A stretch of DNA of 64,000 bases. Source: Candidatus Tectimicrobiota bacterium. Lineage in GTDB: Bacteria; Tectomicrobia; Entotheonellia; Entotheonellales; Entotheonellaceae. Location: the NCBI GenBank assembly GCA_026005175.1, contig BPKO01000001.1, positions 868,001 to 932,000 of the forward strand, given 5' to 3'. The position numbers were made by a program, and so were the translations under genes. This document shows, one piece after another, positions 36,558-44,666 of the stretch; the first letter of the stretch is position 1, and each line of letters starts with the position of its first letter. The notes under the pieces are model-generated. The model made no database searches, was not told the DNA's origin, and saw only the letters and a list, made by a program, of their open reading frames with translations.

Positions 36558-37712
36558 TCAGCGGTAAGGGAGGAACTCTCGCCCCAGGAGCTCGCGCGCC
36601 ACGACAATCTTCTGAATCTGGGCGGTGCCGTCACCGATTTCCAGCCCCATCACGTCGCGCAGGCGCTGGTCAAAGGGCATGTCCTCCACGTAACCGTAGT
36701 GTCCGTGCAGCAGCAGGCAGTGGTGGATCACCTCCACTGCGAGCTTGGGCGCCCACCACTTGCACATGGAGGCCTCCTTGGTATGGGGCAGCCCTTCGTC
36801 TTTAAGCCACAGGCAGCGATAACTCAGCAGGCGCGCCGCTTCCAGCAGGGTGTAGTCCTCGGCGATAGGGAACTGCACGCCTTCGAACTTGGCAATCGGC
36901 CGGCCAAAGGCATGGCGCTCTTTAACATACTGCATGGTCTCTTCCAGCGACTGCATGGCGCAGCCGATACACATGAGGGCAATGAGGGCCCGGGCGTAGT
37001 CAAAGCCCGACATGATCATGTAAAAGCCCTTGCCTTCTTCGCCGATGAGGTGGTCACGCGGCACGCGCACGCCGTCTAGAACCAAAGTGCCGCGCAGCAA
37101 GCACTTCGAGCCGATGCTGGGCAGCACGGTACGGCGCACGCCGTCCCACTCCGAGCGCACCACGAAGGCACTTATTCCGCGCGCCCCTGCGCGGGGATCG
37201 GTTTTGGCAAAAACGACGCAGGCGTCCATGGCCCCGGCAAAGGAGACGGACGTCTTCTCGCCGCTGAGCACGTAGACGTCTCCTTCGCGCACAGCGCGGG
37301 TGGTGAGATTGGCGGCGTCAGAGCCCACCGCCGGTTCCGTAAGGGCGATGCCCATCACCAGCGAGCCGTTGGCCATGCCCGGCAGGTAACGCTCTTGGAG
37401 CTGCGGCGAGCCAAAGCGCCACAGCAGCTCTCCCAGGAAGGCGTTCTGTTCGACGAAGTAGCCGCAGTTAAAATCGGCACGGGCCACTTCCTCGGCGGCA
37501 ATGCCGCTTACCAGGCAGGGCTGAAGCGAGCCACCCCACGCTTCCGGAATGCGCAGCCCCGTAAGGCCAAGCTCGGCCATGGCGGCAAGCTGGCGGTGGG
37601 GAAAGGCTTTGGTATGGTCGCCTTCGCGGTAGTAAGGGGCGAGCTCGCTGCGCGCAAAGCGCCGCACCGTATCACGAAACTGCTCCTGTTCCTCGCTGAA
37701 ACGAAAGTCCAC
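36558..37712 (-). CDS. Acyl-CoA dehydrogenase family protein
   Basis: A 384-residue flavoprotein. FRFSEEQEQFRDTVRRFARSELAP opens the all-alpha N-domain. GIALTEPAVGSDAANLTTRA binds FAD, then VFAKTDP. RQAFGRPIAKFE-type text reads RHAFGRPIAKFEGVQFPIAED. LHGHYGYVEDMPFDQRLRDVMGLEIGDGTAQIQKIV holds the usual C-terminal FAD contacts; in this text the catalytic-base position (often Glu) appears as an Ile-Gly-Asp-Gly-Thr context. The GTG start follows AAAGGAGGACGTCAC; an ATG 47 codons up lacks family similarity. The acyl group is unknown. It ends eight bases from the convergent speA. Confidence 0.87.
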   Translation of the reverse strand: MDFRFSEEQEQFRDTVRRFARSELAPYYREGDHTKAFPHRQLAAMAELGLTGLRIPEAWGGSLQPCLVSGIAAEEVARADFNCGYFVEQNAFLGELLWRFGSPQLQERYLPGMANGSLVMGIALTEPAVGSDAANLTTRAVREGDVYVLSGEKTSVSFAGAMDACVVFAKTDPRAGARGISAFVVRSEWDGVRRTVLPSIGSKCLLRGTLVLDGVRVPRDHLIGEEGKGFYMIMSGFDYARALIALMCIGCAMQSLEETMQYVKERHAFGRPIAKFEGVQFPIAEDYTLLEAARLLSYRCLWLKDEGLPHTKEASMCKWWAPKLAVEVIHHCLLLHGHYGYVEDMPFDQRLRDVMGLEIGDGTAQIQKIVVARELLGREFLPYR

Positions 37713-37786
37713 GTGACGTCCTCCTTTTGCTCCCGCAGGGGTTGCTTTGGTATAGCACGCCGGCGCTGGCCGGGCAAGCGCGGCGC

Positions 37787-37816
37787 TTGCCACCTCCGCA
37801 AGGGGTCCGGTACAAT
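37787..37816 (+). promoter_or_regulatory. Promoter of the TPR protein gene
   Basis: TTGCCA (37787-37792), 18 bases, TACAAT (37811-37816), 25 bases before the ATG. Confidence 0.55.
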
Positions 37817-37841
37817 CAGGCAGCGCAAGGGAGGAACGGCG

Positions 37842-38171
37842 ATGGATGCGCAACGGTTGGCCCAGTTCCAGGCGCTGCTGGCCCTTGACCCTACCGATAC
37901 CGTGGTGCGGTTCGGTCTAGGGGAGCTTTACCTGGAGGCGGGCGATTACGCGCAGGCAGCAGAACAGTTTGCCGAGATCCTACGCCTTGACCCGCACTAC
38001 TCCGCGGCTTACCGCCACCTCGGGCAGGCGTATGCCAAGCTTGGACGCCGCGCCGAGGCCGAGGCGACCTTCCGGGAGGGAATCGCCGTCGCCGAGCGCC
38101 GCGGCGACTTGCAGACGGCCAAAGAGATGCGCGTGTTTCTGCGCCGGCTGCAAAAAGAAGGCGCCTGCTGA
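37842..38171 (+). CDS. Small TPR-repeat protein
   Basis: A 109-residue cytoplasmic protein with about two and a half tetratricopeptide repeats: VVRFGLGELYLEAGDYAQAAEQFAEILRLDP, YSAAYRHLGQAYAKLGRRAEAEATFREGIAVAERRGD, then a capping helix. It should be a protein-binding adaptor. AAGGGAGGAACGGCG precedes the ATG. It lies 20 bases before the membrane protease gene, suggesting a shared transcript, but the partner is unknown. Confidence 0.75.
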   Translation: MDAQRLAQFQALLALDPTDTVVRFGLGELYLEAGDYAQAAEQFAEILRLDPHYSAAYRHLGQAYAKLGRRAEAEATFREGIAVAERRGDLQTAKEMRVFLRRLQKEGAC

Positions 38172-38191
38172 GCTGCAGGTGAGGAGCGCCT

Positions 38192-38818
38192 ATGTTCGAT
38201 CCGGCCTTTTTGCTGCCGTTTCTTCCTGTCTTCTTGTTGGCGCTCACCTTGCACGAGTTTGCCCACGCCTGGACCGCCTGGCGCTACGGCGATCCCACCC
38301 CCAGGCTGGCGGGGCGGCTGACCCTCAACCCGCTGCGCCACCTCGACCCTCTGGGCACCCTCTGCCTGTTTCTGGCCTACGTGGGCTGGGCCAAGCCCGT
38401 ACCCGTAAACCCGGCTTATTTTACCCACCGGCGGGCCGAGCTCTACGTGTCGCTGGCGGGGATTGTGGCCAACTTCTTGCAAGCCGTTGGCTATGCGCTG
38501 CTGTGGCACTTCGTGCCGCTTACGGCGCCTGCGGCGCTGGCGCTGGCCTGGCACCGCTTCCTCTGGCTGGGGGTGCTAATCAACCTCAGCCTTGCCCTCT
38601 TCAACCTGCTGCCCCTCTTTCCCCTCGATGGCGCACACGTCCTCAAACACCTGCTGCCGCGGCCCCAGGCGCAGCGGTTTCAGGCCTTTGGCCAGCGCTA
38701 CGGTGCTGCCCTCCTGGTGGGCCTGTTGCTCGTTGGCTACGTTTCGGAAGTGTCGCCGCTGGGGCTCCTCATCGGCGTGCCGCGCGACTGGCTGGCTCGT
38801 CTGCTCTTGGGCGTATAA
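38192..38818 (+). CDS. Site-2 protease family (M50) membrane protein
   Basis: A 208-residue integral membrane zinc metalloprotease of the small FtsH-independent Rhizobial/actinobacterial S2P kind. The zinc motif HEFAH (in LTLHEFAHAWTAWRYGD) is in the first hydrophobic segment. The third ligand motif, LFPLDGAHVL (NxxPxxxLDG form), comes after three more segments. No PDZ or CBS domain is present. NLLPLFPLDG is typical. GTGAGGAGCGCC precedes the ATG. Substrates of such small members are mostly unknown. Confidence 0.88.
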   Translation: MFDPAFLLPFLPVFLLALTLHEFAHAWTAWRYGDPTPRLAGRLTLNPLRHLDPLGTLCLFLAYVGWAKPVPVNPAYFTHRRAELYVSLAGIVANFLQAVGYALLWHFVPLTAPAALALAWHRFLWLGVLINLSLALFNLLPLFPLDGAHVLKHLLPRPQAQRFQAFGQRYGAALLVGLLLVGYVSEVSPLGLLIGVPRDWLARLLLGV

Positions 38819-38895
38819 AGCGCGTCCTCGGGCCGCCAGACTTGCAAAGTGGCCGCGCTCTTGCTACCCTGCCAAGCCATCACGCCAAGGAGACC

Positions 38896-39567
38896 ATGCC
38901 GACGCCTGTAGCGTGTGAGGACAGAACGCTTGCTATGGCCAGATCGAGAAAAATGTCGCCGTCCAAGGAGCAGGAGATTGTCGCTGTCGCGGCTCGCCTC
39001 TTCAAGGAGAAGGGCTACCGGGCCACCACCCTGGAAGACATCGCCGCTGCGGTCGGCATGCTCAAGGGAAGCCTCTATTACTATATCCGCAGCAAAGAGG
39101 AGCTTCTCTACCTGGTGGTGCGCGACCCGATCCGCCAGGCTTATACCCGCTTAGAAGAAATCGTGGCTTCCCAGGCGCCGGTGGCCACCAAAATCGCCCA
39201 GGCAATTACCAACCACATGACCCTCTTCCACCGTCACTACCCGCACATCGCCGTCTACTTACACGACTTCCCCCACCTCATGCACAAGCTCCAGCAAAGC
39301 GTGCGCGAAACGCCCAAGCAGTACCAGCGCCTGTGGACCACCCTGCTGGCGCAGGGGGTGGCAAGCGGGGAGCTGCGCCGTGATCTCGACGTGAAGATCG
39401 CCGCCTATGCCATTCTGGGCATGTGCAACTGGGTCTACCGCTGGTACGATCCGCGGGGAAAGCTCTCGGCGGAAGAAATCGCTGCCCTTTTCACCCGCAT
39501 GATCCTAGAGGGGGTGCTGCGCCCGCGTCCCGCCTCCCCGCCTGCCGCCAGCGAGGCAGTCCCGTAA
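38896..39567 (+). CDS. TetR/AcrR family transcriptional regulator
   Basis: A 223-residue one-component repressor-type protein. The N-terminal TetR helix-turn-helix is residues 25-75: IVAVAARLFKEKGYRATTLEDIAAAVGMLKGSLYYYIRSKEELLYLV. The all-helical ligand-binding C-domain follows (HMTLFHRHYPHIAVYLHDFPHLM). The KGSLYYYIRSKEELL pattern occurs in regulators of fatty-acid or phenylacetate degradation genes in related bacteria, but no operator was recognised here. AAGGAGACC sits before the ATG; a second in-frame ATG 13 codons on (MARSRKM) is possible. Confidence 0.87.
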   Translation: MPTPVACEDRTLAMARSRKMSPSKEQEIVAVAARLFKEKGYRATTLEDIAAAVGMLKGSLYYYIRSKEELLYLVVRDPIRQAYTRLEEIVASQAPVATKIAQAITNHMTLFHRHYPHIAVYLHDFPHLMHKLQQSVRETPKQYQRLWTTLLAQGVASGELRRDLDVKIAAYAILGMCNWVYRWYDPRGKLSAEEIAALFTRMILEGVLRPRPASPPAASEAVP

Positions 39568-39592
39568 CCGGTTCGCTTCCCGTCAGGGCCTG

Positions 39593-40015
39593 CTAGCCGG
39601 CTTGCTGCTTGCGCTCGGCGCGCCAGGCGGCCAGCTGCTTCCCCATACCCAGCTCTTTGGCCATCTTGCGCCGCCGTGCCGACAAAGTGCGGGCACTAAG
39701 CGCTTGCGTCATGCGAATACCGTGTTTCTGCTTGTATTCCCGCGGTGTTAGCCCGTGGAGGGCGAGGTGGCGGTTGGACAAGAGCTTGAAGGCCTTGCCA
39801 CACTCGAGGCACACCACGTGGTTGCGCTGGATAGACGCTTGCGGATCTTTGGCGCTGAGCTCCTCGAGCTCCAGCCCCTCGTCTTGTTGCTTGATCTCTT
39901 TGAGCGTCTGGAACACCTTGGTGAGACTTTCAGCAATTTCTTCGGGGGAAAGTCGGGTGTGACTGGCCTGGGCCGTGACAATCTCTGCGCACATCTCCAC
40001 CAGTGATTTCGGCAT
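39593..40015 (-). CDS. MucR/Ros-type zinc-finger regulator
   Basis: A 140-residue regulator with an N-terminal helical oligomerisation part (MCAEIVTAQASHTRLSPEEIAESLTKVF). The Ros-type C2H2 finger is VVCLECGKAFKLLSNRHLALHGLTPREYKQKHG (C-x2-C-x9-H and a second His). A basic tail (ARTLSARRRKMAKELG) binds DNA. MucR proteins act as H-NS-like global silencers on A/T-rich DNA; in alphaproteobacteria they control surface polysaccharide and motility. Its own upstream region is A/T-rich with inverted repeats, suggesting self-control. CGGGGAGGACACG lies before the ATG. Confidence 0.88.
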   Translation of the reverse strand: MPKSLVEMCAEIVTAQASHTRLSPEEIAESLTKVFQTLKEIKQQDEGLELEELSAKDPQASIQRNHVVCLECGKAFKLLSNRHLALHGLTPREYKQKHGIRMTQALSARTLSARRRKMAKELGMGKQLAAWRAERKQQAG

Positions 40016-40050
40016 TGTCGTGTCCTCCCCGTCCCATCAATGCCCTTTCT

Positions 40051-40093
40051 AGCAGCGTGCTGCTCGCAAGGTACTCGTTTCATTCCAACGAGT
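40051..40093. promoter_or_regulatory. Two inverted repeats over the mucR transcript start region
   Basis: AGCAGC-GT-GCTGCT (40051-40064) and ACTCGTT-TCATTCC-AACGAGT (40073-40093) lie between the mucR promoter and start codon. They are candidates for operator sites or a leader hairpin. Confidence 0.4.
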
Positions 40094-40104
40094 GAACACC
40101 GCAA

Positions 40105-40132
40105 ATTATAACAGAATTCGTTCGGTCGTAAA
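40105..40132 (-). promoter_or_regulatory. Sigma-70 promoter of mucR
   Basis: On the minus strand TTTACG (40132-40127), 16 bases, then the perfect TATAAT (40110-40105), in an A/T-rich stretch (40090-40200). The rest of the 40016-40315 gap holds no gene. Confidence 0.6.
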
Positions 40133-40315
40133 CAACAATTGTGGGTCGATCTCAGGTGCGCTTCTCCCGGCATATATTGTTGATATTTCGAGCTATACAC
40201 TGCTGGAGGCGGCGGCTCGCGGGGCAGCACGGGGGGGACGGTGGTTGACACGCGGGGCGGTTTCCCGCATGCTACAGAGTTCGAAGCGACGTTTGCGTGT
40301 GGCAAGGAGAGCGCT

Positions 40316-41104
40316 ATGTCTGCAGTTGCTTGGAGCGAAGAGACGGTTCAGGTGGCGGGCACGCCCGTCCACTACTACTGCGGCGGGGAGGGGCCGCCGC
40401 TGCTGGTGCTGCACGGGCTGGATCCCAATCCTGCCTGGCTGGCTTGCCATCAGGCGTTGGCAACCCACTTCCGCGTCTATGCCCCCACCCATCCCGGCTT
40501 TGGGCGCACTCCCCTGGTGCCGTGGATGCGCCGCGTCAGCGATCTGACCCTCTTTTACCTCTGGCTGCTGGAGGAGATGGGGCTGGAGCGCGTCCTGCTG
40601 CTGGGGCACGGCCTGGGGGGTTGGGTAGCGGCCGACCTGGCCATCACGTGCCCGCACCTCGTGGAGCGGCTCGTCCTCGTCGATGCTGCCGGGGTCAAGC
40701 CGCCGCACGGCGAGATCCTCGACGTCTTTCTCTTGCCCTGGCCGGAAGTGCAAGCAGCGCTGGTGGCCACCCCGACGCCAGAGTGGCAGCGCCACTTCGG
40801 CGCCACCTCCACCCCCGAAGAGGAAGAGCGCTGGGAAACGGTCCTGGTGGCGCTGGCTCGCCTGAGCTGGAAGCCTTATCTTTACGATCCCCGCCTGCCC
40901 CACGTGTTGCCGCGTCTTCGCTGTCCTACCCTCATTGTCTGGGGCCGTGAGGACCGCCTCCTGCCGCTGGCCTGCGGCGAGCTGTACCGGGAGCGGATTG
41001 CCGCCTCGCGCCTGGTGGTGCTGGAGGCCTGCGGCCATTATCCCCACGTCGAGCAGCCGCAGGCGTTTCTTGAGGCCGTCGTGCCGTTTCTGCGTCCAAA
41101 CTGA
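40316..41104 (+). CDS. Alpha/beta hydrolase with Gly at the nucleophile position
   Basis: A 262-residue alpha/beta-hydrolase fold protein. VLHGLDPNPAW is the oxyanion region. The nucleophile elbow, normally GHSLGG, reads LLLGHGLGGWVAADLA: GGC (Gly) stands where AGC (Ser) is expected. The acid (WGREDRLLP) and the base (ACGHYPHVEQP) of the triad are intact. So it may be catalytically dead, use another mechanism, or the base may be wrong. AAGGAGAGCGCT precedes the ATG. It heads the operon with the LLM oxidoreductase; both probably process the same imported compound (inference). Confidence 0.82.
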   Translation: MSAVAWSEETVQVAGTPVHYYCGGEGPPLLVLHGLDPNPAWLACHQALATHFRVYAPTHPGFGRTPLVPWMRRVSDLTLFYLWLLEEMGLERVLLLGHGLGGWVAADLAITCPHLVERLVLVDAAGVKPPHGEILDVFLLPWPEVQAALVATPTPEWQRHFGATSTPEEEERWETVLVALARLSWKPYLYDPRLPHVLPRLRCPTLIVWGREDRLLPLACGELYRERIAASRLVVLEACGHYPHVEQPQAFLEAVVPFLRPN

Positions 41105-41116
41105 AAGGAACGCGCC

Positions 41117-42256
41117 ATGCAGGTCTACTTCTTCTCGGAGTTTCCCTACCACGAGTACCCCGATGCCGAAGGCGACAAGTACCCCTCGCTGCGCCTGACG
41201 TTTCCCAACCGTTTCTACGACCCGCAAAAAGCCCACCACCTGTTTCACCGCTACCTCGACGAGTATCTCTACTGCGAAGAAATGGGCTTCGACGGCCTGA
41301 TGATCAACGAGCACCACAACACGCCCTCGTGCATGAACGCCACCATGAACCTTATCGGCGCCATTTTGGCGCGCACCACGCGGCGGGCCAAGATCCTGCT
41401 GCTGGGAAACATCCTGCCCATCTGGGACAACCCGGTGCGCCTGGCCGAGGAAATCGCCATGCTCGACGTCCTCTCCAACGGGCGCATCATCTCGGGCTTC
41501 GTGCGTGGCATCGGCATCGAGAGCCTGGCCACCAACACCAATCCGGTCGACAACCGCGAGCGCTTCGAGGAGGCCCACGACCTGATTCTCAAAACCTGGA
41601 CCACCCCCGGGCCCTTCCGCTGGGAAGGCCGGCACTACCACTTCCGCGTCGTCAACCCCTGGATCGTGCCCCTGCAAAAGCCCCATCCGCCCATCTGGGT
41701 GCCGGGCAGCGCCAGCCCTGAAACCGCTGCCTGGGCAGGACGCCATGGCTACACGTACGTGGGCTTCCTTACCCCCTTGCAGATGACCAAGGAGCTCTTT
41801 GCCATTTACCGCACGGCGGCGACCGAGGCCGGACACGCGGTGACGGAAGCCAACTTTGGCTACTTGCTGTGCTGCTATGTGGCCGACTCCGAAGCCAAGG
41901 CCCAAGAAGAAGCACGGCACTTCCTCTGGCGCATGGGCCCCACCCTGCGCGGGCCAAAGGCGTATTTTGCGCCGCCGGGCTACCGCAGCCGTGCCGGCAC
42001 CGAAATGGCCGCCCGCCGCCTGAGTGGCGGCGGCAAGCCCCTGGCACAGCAGAGTCTGGAAGAACTCCAGGCCAACTACCATATCGTTGCCGGCACCCCC
42101 GACACGGTCTTAAAGAAGCTCAAGTTCATCAAGGACGAGCTCGGCATTGGCCACCTCATCTTCTACGGCCAGGAATCGCGTATGTCGCACGAGGCCACGC
42201 TGCGCTCGATCGAGCTCTTTGGCAAAGAAGTGATGCCCGCCTTGAAGGCGTGGTAA
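41117..42256 (+). CDS. LLM class flavin-dependent oxidoreductase
   Basis: A 379-residue bacterial-luciferase-like monooxygenase (TIM barrel, FMN or F420). FDGLMINEHHNTPSCMNATMNLIGAILARTTRRAKILLLGN is the typical N-terminal block with the EHH active-site patch. VRLAEEIAMLDVLSNGRIISGFVRG and PPIWVPGSASPETAAWAGRHGYTYVG are core blocks. Such enzymes in catabolic operons cleave C-N, C-S or C-C bonds. AAAGGAACGCGCC precedes the ATG, 12 bases after the hydrolase. It is larger than the second LLM gene in this operon. Confidence 0.9.
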   Translation: MQVYFFSEFPYHEYPDAEGDKYPSLRLTFPNRFYDPQKAHHLFHRYLDEYLYCEEMGFDGLMINEHHNTPSCMNATMNLIGAILARTTRRAKILLLGNILPIWDNPVRLAEEIAMLDVLSNGRIISGFVRGIGIESLATNTNPVDNRERFEEAHDLILKTWTTPGPFRWEGRHYHFRVVNPWIVPLQKPHPPIWVPGSASPETAAWAGRHGYTYVGFLTPLQMTKELFAIYRTAATEAGHAVTEANFGYLLCCYVADSEAKAQEEARHFLWRMGPTLRGPKAYFAPPGYRSRAGTEMAARRLSGGGKPLAQQSLEELQANYHIVAGTPDTVLKKLKFIKDELGIGHLIFYGQESRMSHEATLRSIELFGKEVMPALKAW

Positions 42257-42295
42257 CGCCACCTTGGCCAGAGGATACGGAAGAAGGAAACGGCG

Positions 42296-42616
42296 ATGCT
42301 GTTTTTGCTCCACGTCAAGCTGCGCAAGCCCGAGAGCATGTCACGCCAGGCGTTTTACAGCCTGTGGCGCGAGGAGGCGGCGGCCGCGCTCAAGGCCCTG
42401 GAGCGCGGTGCCGTGCAGGCGCTTTACAAAGTGGCCGGCAAGGACGAAGTGATTGCGCTGCTCGAGGCCGATTCCGCCGCCCAGCTCGACCGGGCCCTGC
42501 ATAGCATGCCCATGTGGCGCCGCGGCTACGGGCATCTGGCTACCGAGATCACGTGGACGCCGCTGCGTCCCTATGCCGAGTGGGCAGAAGAGCTGTCCCG
42601 CTTGGCCCAAGCCTGA
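42296..42616 (+). CDS. Muconolactone delta-isomerase-like protein
   Basis: A 106-residue ferredoxin-like (alpha-beta barrel) protein matching the muconolactone isomerase family. It reads MLFLLHVKLRKPESMSRQAFYSLWREEAAAALKALERGAV, then LYKVAGKDEVIALLEADSAAQLDRALHSMPMW and HLATEITWTPLRPY. CatC-type enzymes move a double bond in ring-derived lactones. Here it stands without other beta-ketoadipate genes, so the real substrate may differ. AAGGAAACGGCG lies before the ATG. Confidence 0.8.
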   Translation: MLFLLHVKLRKPESMSRQAFYSLWREEAAAALKALERGAVQALYKVAGKDEVIALLEADSAAQLDRALHSMPMWRRGYGHLATEITWTPLRPYAEWAEELSRLAQA

Positions 42617-42628
42617 GGGGAATTTCCG

Positions 42629-43123
42629 ATGCGCTTGCAAGACTGTCCGACCCTGGAGGTGGAAATGGTCATCGCCGCCCCGCCCATGCGGGTGTGGCAG
42701 CTGGTGACCGACCTCGAGCGCATGGGGCAGTGGAGCCCCGAGTACCGGGGCGGGGCGTGGCTCGACGGCGCCACCGGCCCGGCAGTGGGCGCGCGCTTTA
42801 AGGGCTACAACGAGCGCAAAGGGCGGCGCTGGGAAAGTGTGGCCACGATCATCGCCGCCGAACCGGGGCGCCTCGTCGCCTGGGCGGTGGGCGATCCCCA
42901 AAATCCCGGCGCCGTCTGGCGCTTCGAGCTTTTCCCTGAAGGCAGCGGCACCCGCGTGCGCCAGCGCGTGCAGCTTGGCCCGGGGCCCTCGGGCCTCTCG
43001 GCGCGCATCGCCGAGCTTCCCGAGCGCGAAGCCGACATCCTCGCCGCCCGCCTGGCAGAGCACCGCCGCAACATGCAGGCCACCCTTGCCGGCCTGAAGG
43101 CGGCAGCCGAACAGGAGGGTTGA
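42629..43123 (+). CDS. SRPBCC (START-like) family protein
   Basis: A 164-residue helix-grip protein of the polyketide-cyclase/START kind. The N-terminal beta strand and phosphate-site helix read VEMVIAAPPMRVWQLVTDLERMGQWSPEYRGG. Core strands include WESVATIIAAEPGRLVAWAV and GTRVRQRVQLG. The C-terminal helix (EADILAARLAEHRRNMQATLAGLKA) closes the cavity. These proteins bind hydrophobic ligands. It lies 12 bases after the muconolactone-isomerase-like gene and two bases before the solute-binding gene start. Confidence 0.83.
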   Translation: MRLQDCPTLEVEMVIAAPPMRVWQLVTDLERMGQWSPEYRGGAWLDGATGPAVGARFKGYNERKGRRWESVATIIAAEPGRLVAWAVGDPQNPGAVWRFELFPEGSGTRVRQRVQLGPGPSGLSARIAELPEREADILAARLAEHRRNMQATLAGLKAAAEQEG

Positions 43124-43125
43124 GC

Positions 43126-44652
43126 GTGCACGCTGCTCCCAAGCGGGGTGGCACGCTGATTGCCGTGCTGGGCAACTCGCCCCGCCACCTCAACCCGGCG
43201 GTGCAGTCGGGAGTGGTAACCGGCGTGCCGGGCACGCAGATCTTTGCCAGCCCGCTGCGCTACGACGCCAACTGGCAGCCGCAGCCGTACCTGGCTAAGC
43301 GCTGGGAGGTGTCGCCCGACGGGCTGGCGGTGACCCTGCACCTGGTAGAAGAGGCCACTTTTCACGACGGCCACCCGGTGACCAGCGAGGACGTCGCCTT
43401 CTCGGTGCAGGTGGTGAAGGAAAACCACCCCTTCCAGACGATGTTTGCCCCCGTCGAGCGCGTGGAGACACCCGATGCGCACACCGCTATTCTCCGCCTG
43501 GCGCAGCCGCACCCGGCGATCTTGCTGGCCATGTCGCCGGCGCTGCTCCCCATCCTGCCCAAGCACGTCTTTGGCGACGGGCAGGACCTGAAAACCCACC
43601 CCCGCAACCTGGCTCCCATCGGCGCCGGACCGTTTAAGTTCGTAGAGTACAAGCCGGGCGAATACATCATCCTGGAGCGCAACGAGCACTTTTTCCTCAA
43701 GGGGAAGCCGTACCTCGACCGCATCATTTTCAAAATCATCCTCGACAAGAGCACCGAAGCCTTGGCCTTTGAGCGCGGCGAAGCCCACTACGGGGCATAC
43801 TCCGCCATTTCCCTGCGCGTCCTTGACCGCCTGGAGAAGCTGCCCCATCTCAAGACCACCACCCGTGGCTACGAAGCCATCGGGCCGCTCAACTGGCTGG
43901 CGTTCAACTTGCGCCGCAAGCCGCTCGACGACCTGCGCGTGCGCAAGGCCATTTCTTATGCTATCGACCGCGATTTTATTACCCAGCGGCTGCACTACGG
44001 CCGCTCGCGGCGGGCTACCGGCCCCATTGCCCCCGACAGTCCCTTTTACACCGACGAGGTAGAGCCTTACGACCTCGATCTGGCGCGGGCCAACCGCCTG
44101 CTTGACGCCGCTGGCCACGTGCGGGGCGCTGACGGTACGCGCTTTTCCCTCACCATCGACTACATTCCCGGCTTTCCCGAGCAGCAGAAAAACATTGCCG
44201 AGTACCTCAAATCGCAACTCAAAAAAATCGGGATCGACTTGCAGGTGCGCGCCGCTCCCGACTTCCCCACCTGGGCCCAGCGCGTGGCCAACTGGGAGTT
44301 TGACCTCACCCTGGATATCGTCTTCAACTGGGGCGATCCGGTGATCGGCGTGCACCGCACCTACCTGTGCAGCAACGTCCGCAAAGGGGTGATCTGGTCC
44401 AACACCCAGGGCTACTGCAACCCCAAGGTGGACGCGCTGCTGGCCCAAGCGGCGGTGGAACTCGACGTGGAAAAGCGCCGGGCGCTGTACCATGCCTTCC
44501 AGCGCCTGGTGGTCGACGAGCTGCCGGTGGCCTGGATCAACGTAGTGCCCTTTCACACCCTCTACCATGCCGACTTGCGCGGCTTGCCGCTGAGCATCTG
44601 GGGGGCGTTCTCGCCCTTTGACGAGCTATACTGGGAGCGGCCGCCGCAGTAA
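43126..44652 (+). CDS. ABC transporter solute-binding protein, family 5, without signal peptide
   Basis: A 508-residue peptide/nickel-type (SBP_bac_5) solute-binding protein. The mature-like start (APKRGGTLIAVLGNSPRHLNPAVQSG) runs into KRWEVSPDGLAVTLHL, FHDGHPVTSEDVAFSV, GAGPFKFVEYKPGEYIILERN and VRKAISYAIDRDFI. No hydrophobic leader is visible. The GTG start has CAGGAGGG 7 bases upstream, overlapping the SRPBCC stop; no leader lies in another frame upstream either. A missing leader would leave the protein in the cytoplasm, so this is an oddity or another base error. It is followed by two permease genes. Confidence 0.87.
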   Translation: MHAAPKRGGTLIAVLGNSPRHLNPAVQSGVVTGVPGTQIFASPLRYDANWQPQPYLAKRWEVSPDGLAVTLHLVEEATFHDGHPVTSEDVAFSVQVVKENHPFQTMFAPVERVETPDAHTAILRLAQPHPAILLAMSPALLPILPKHVFGDGQDLKTHPRNLAPIGAGPFKFVEYKPGEYIILERNEHFFLKGKPYLDRIIFKIILDKSTEALAFERGEAHYGAYSAISLRVLDRLEKLPHLKTTTRGYEAIGPLNWLAFNLRRKPLDDLRVRKAISYAIDRDFITQRLHYGRSRRATGPIAPDSPFYTDEVEPYDLDLARANRLLDAAGHVRGADGTRFSLTIDYIPGFPEQQKNIAEYLKSQLKKIGIDLQVRAAPDFPTWAQRVANWEFDLTLDIVFNWGDPVIGVHRTYLCSNVRKGVIWSNTQGYCNPKVDALLAQAAVELDVEKRRALYHAFQRLVVDELPVAWINVVPFHTLYHADLRGLPLSIWGAFSPFDELYWERPPQ

Positions 44653-44666
44653 GGGGCAAGCCGGCC

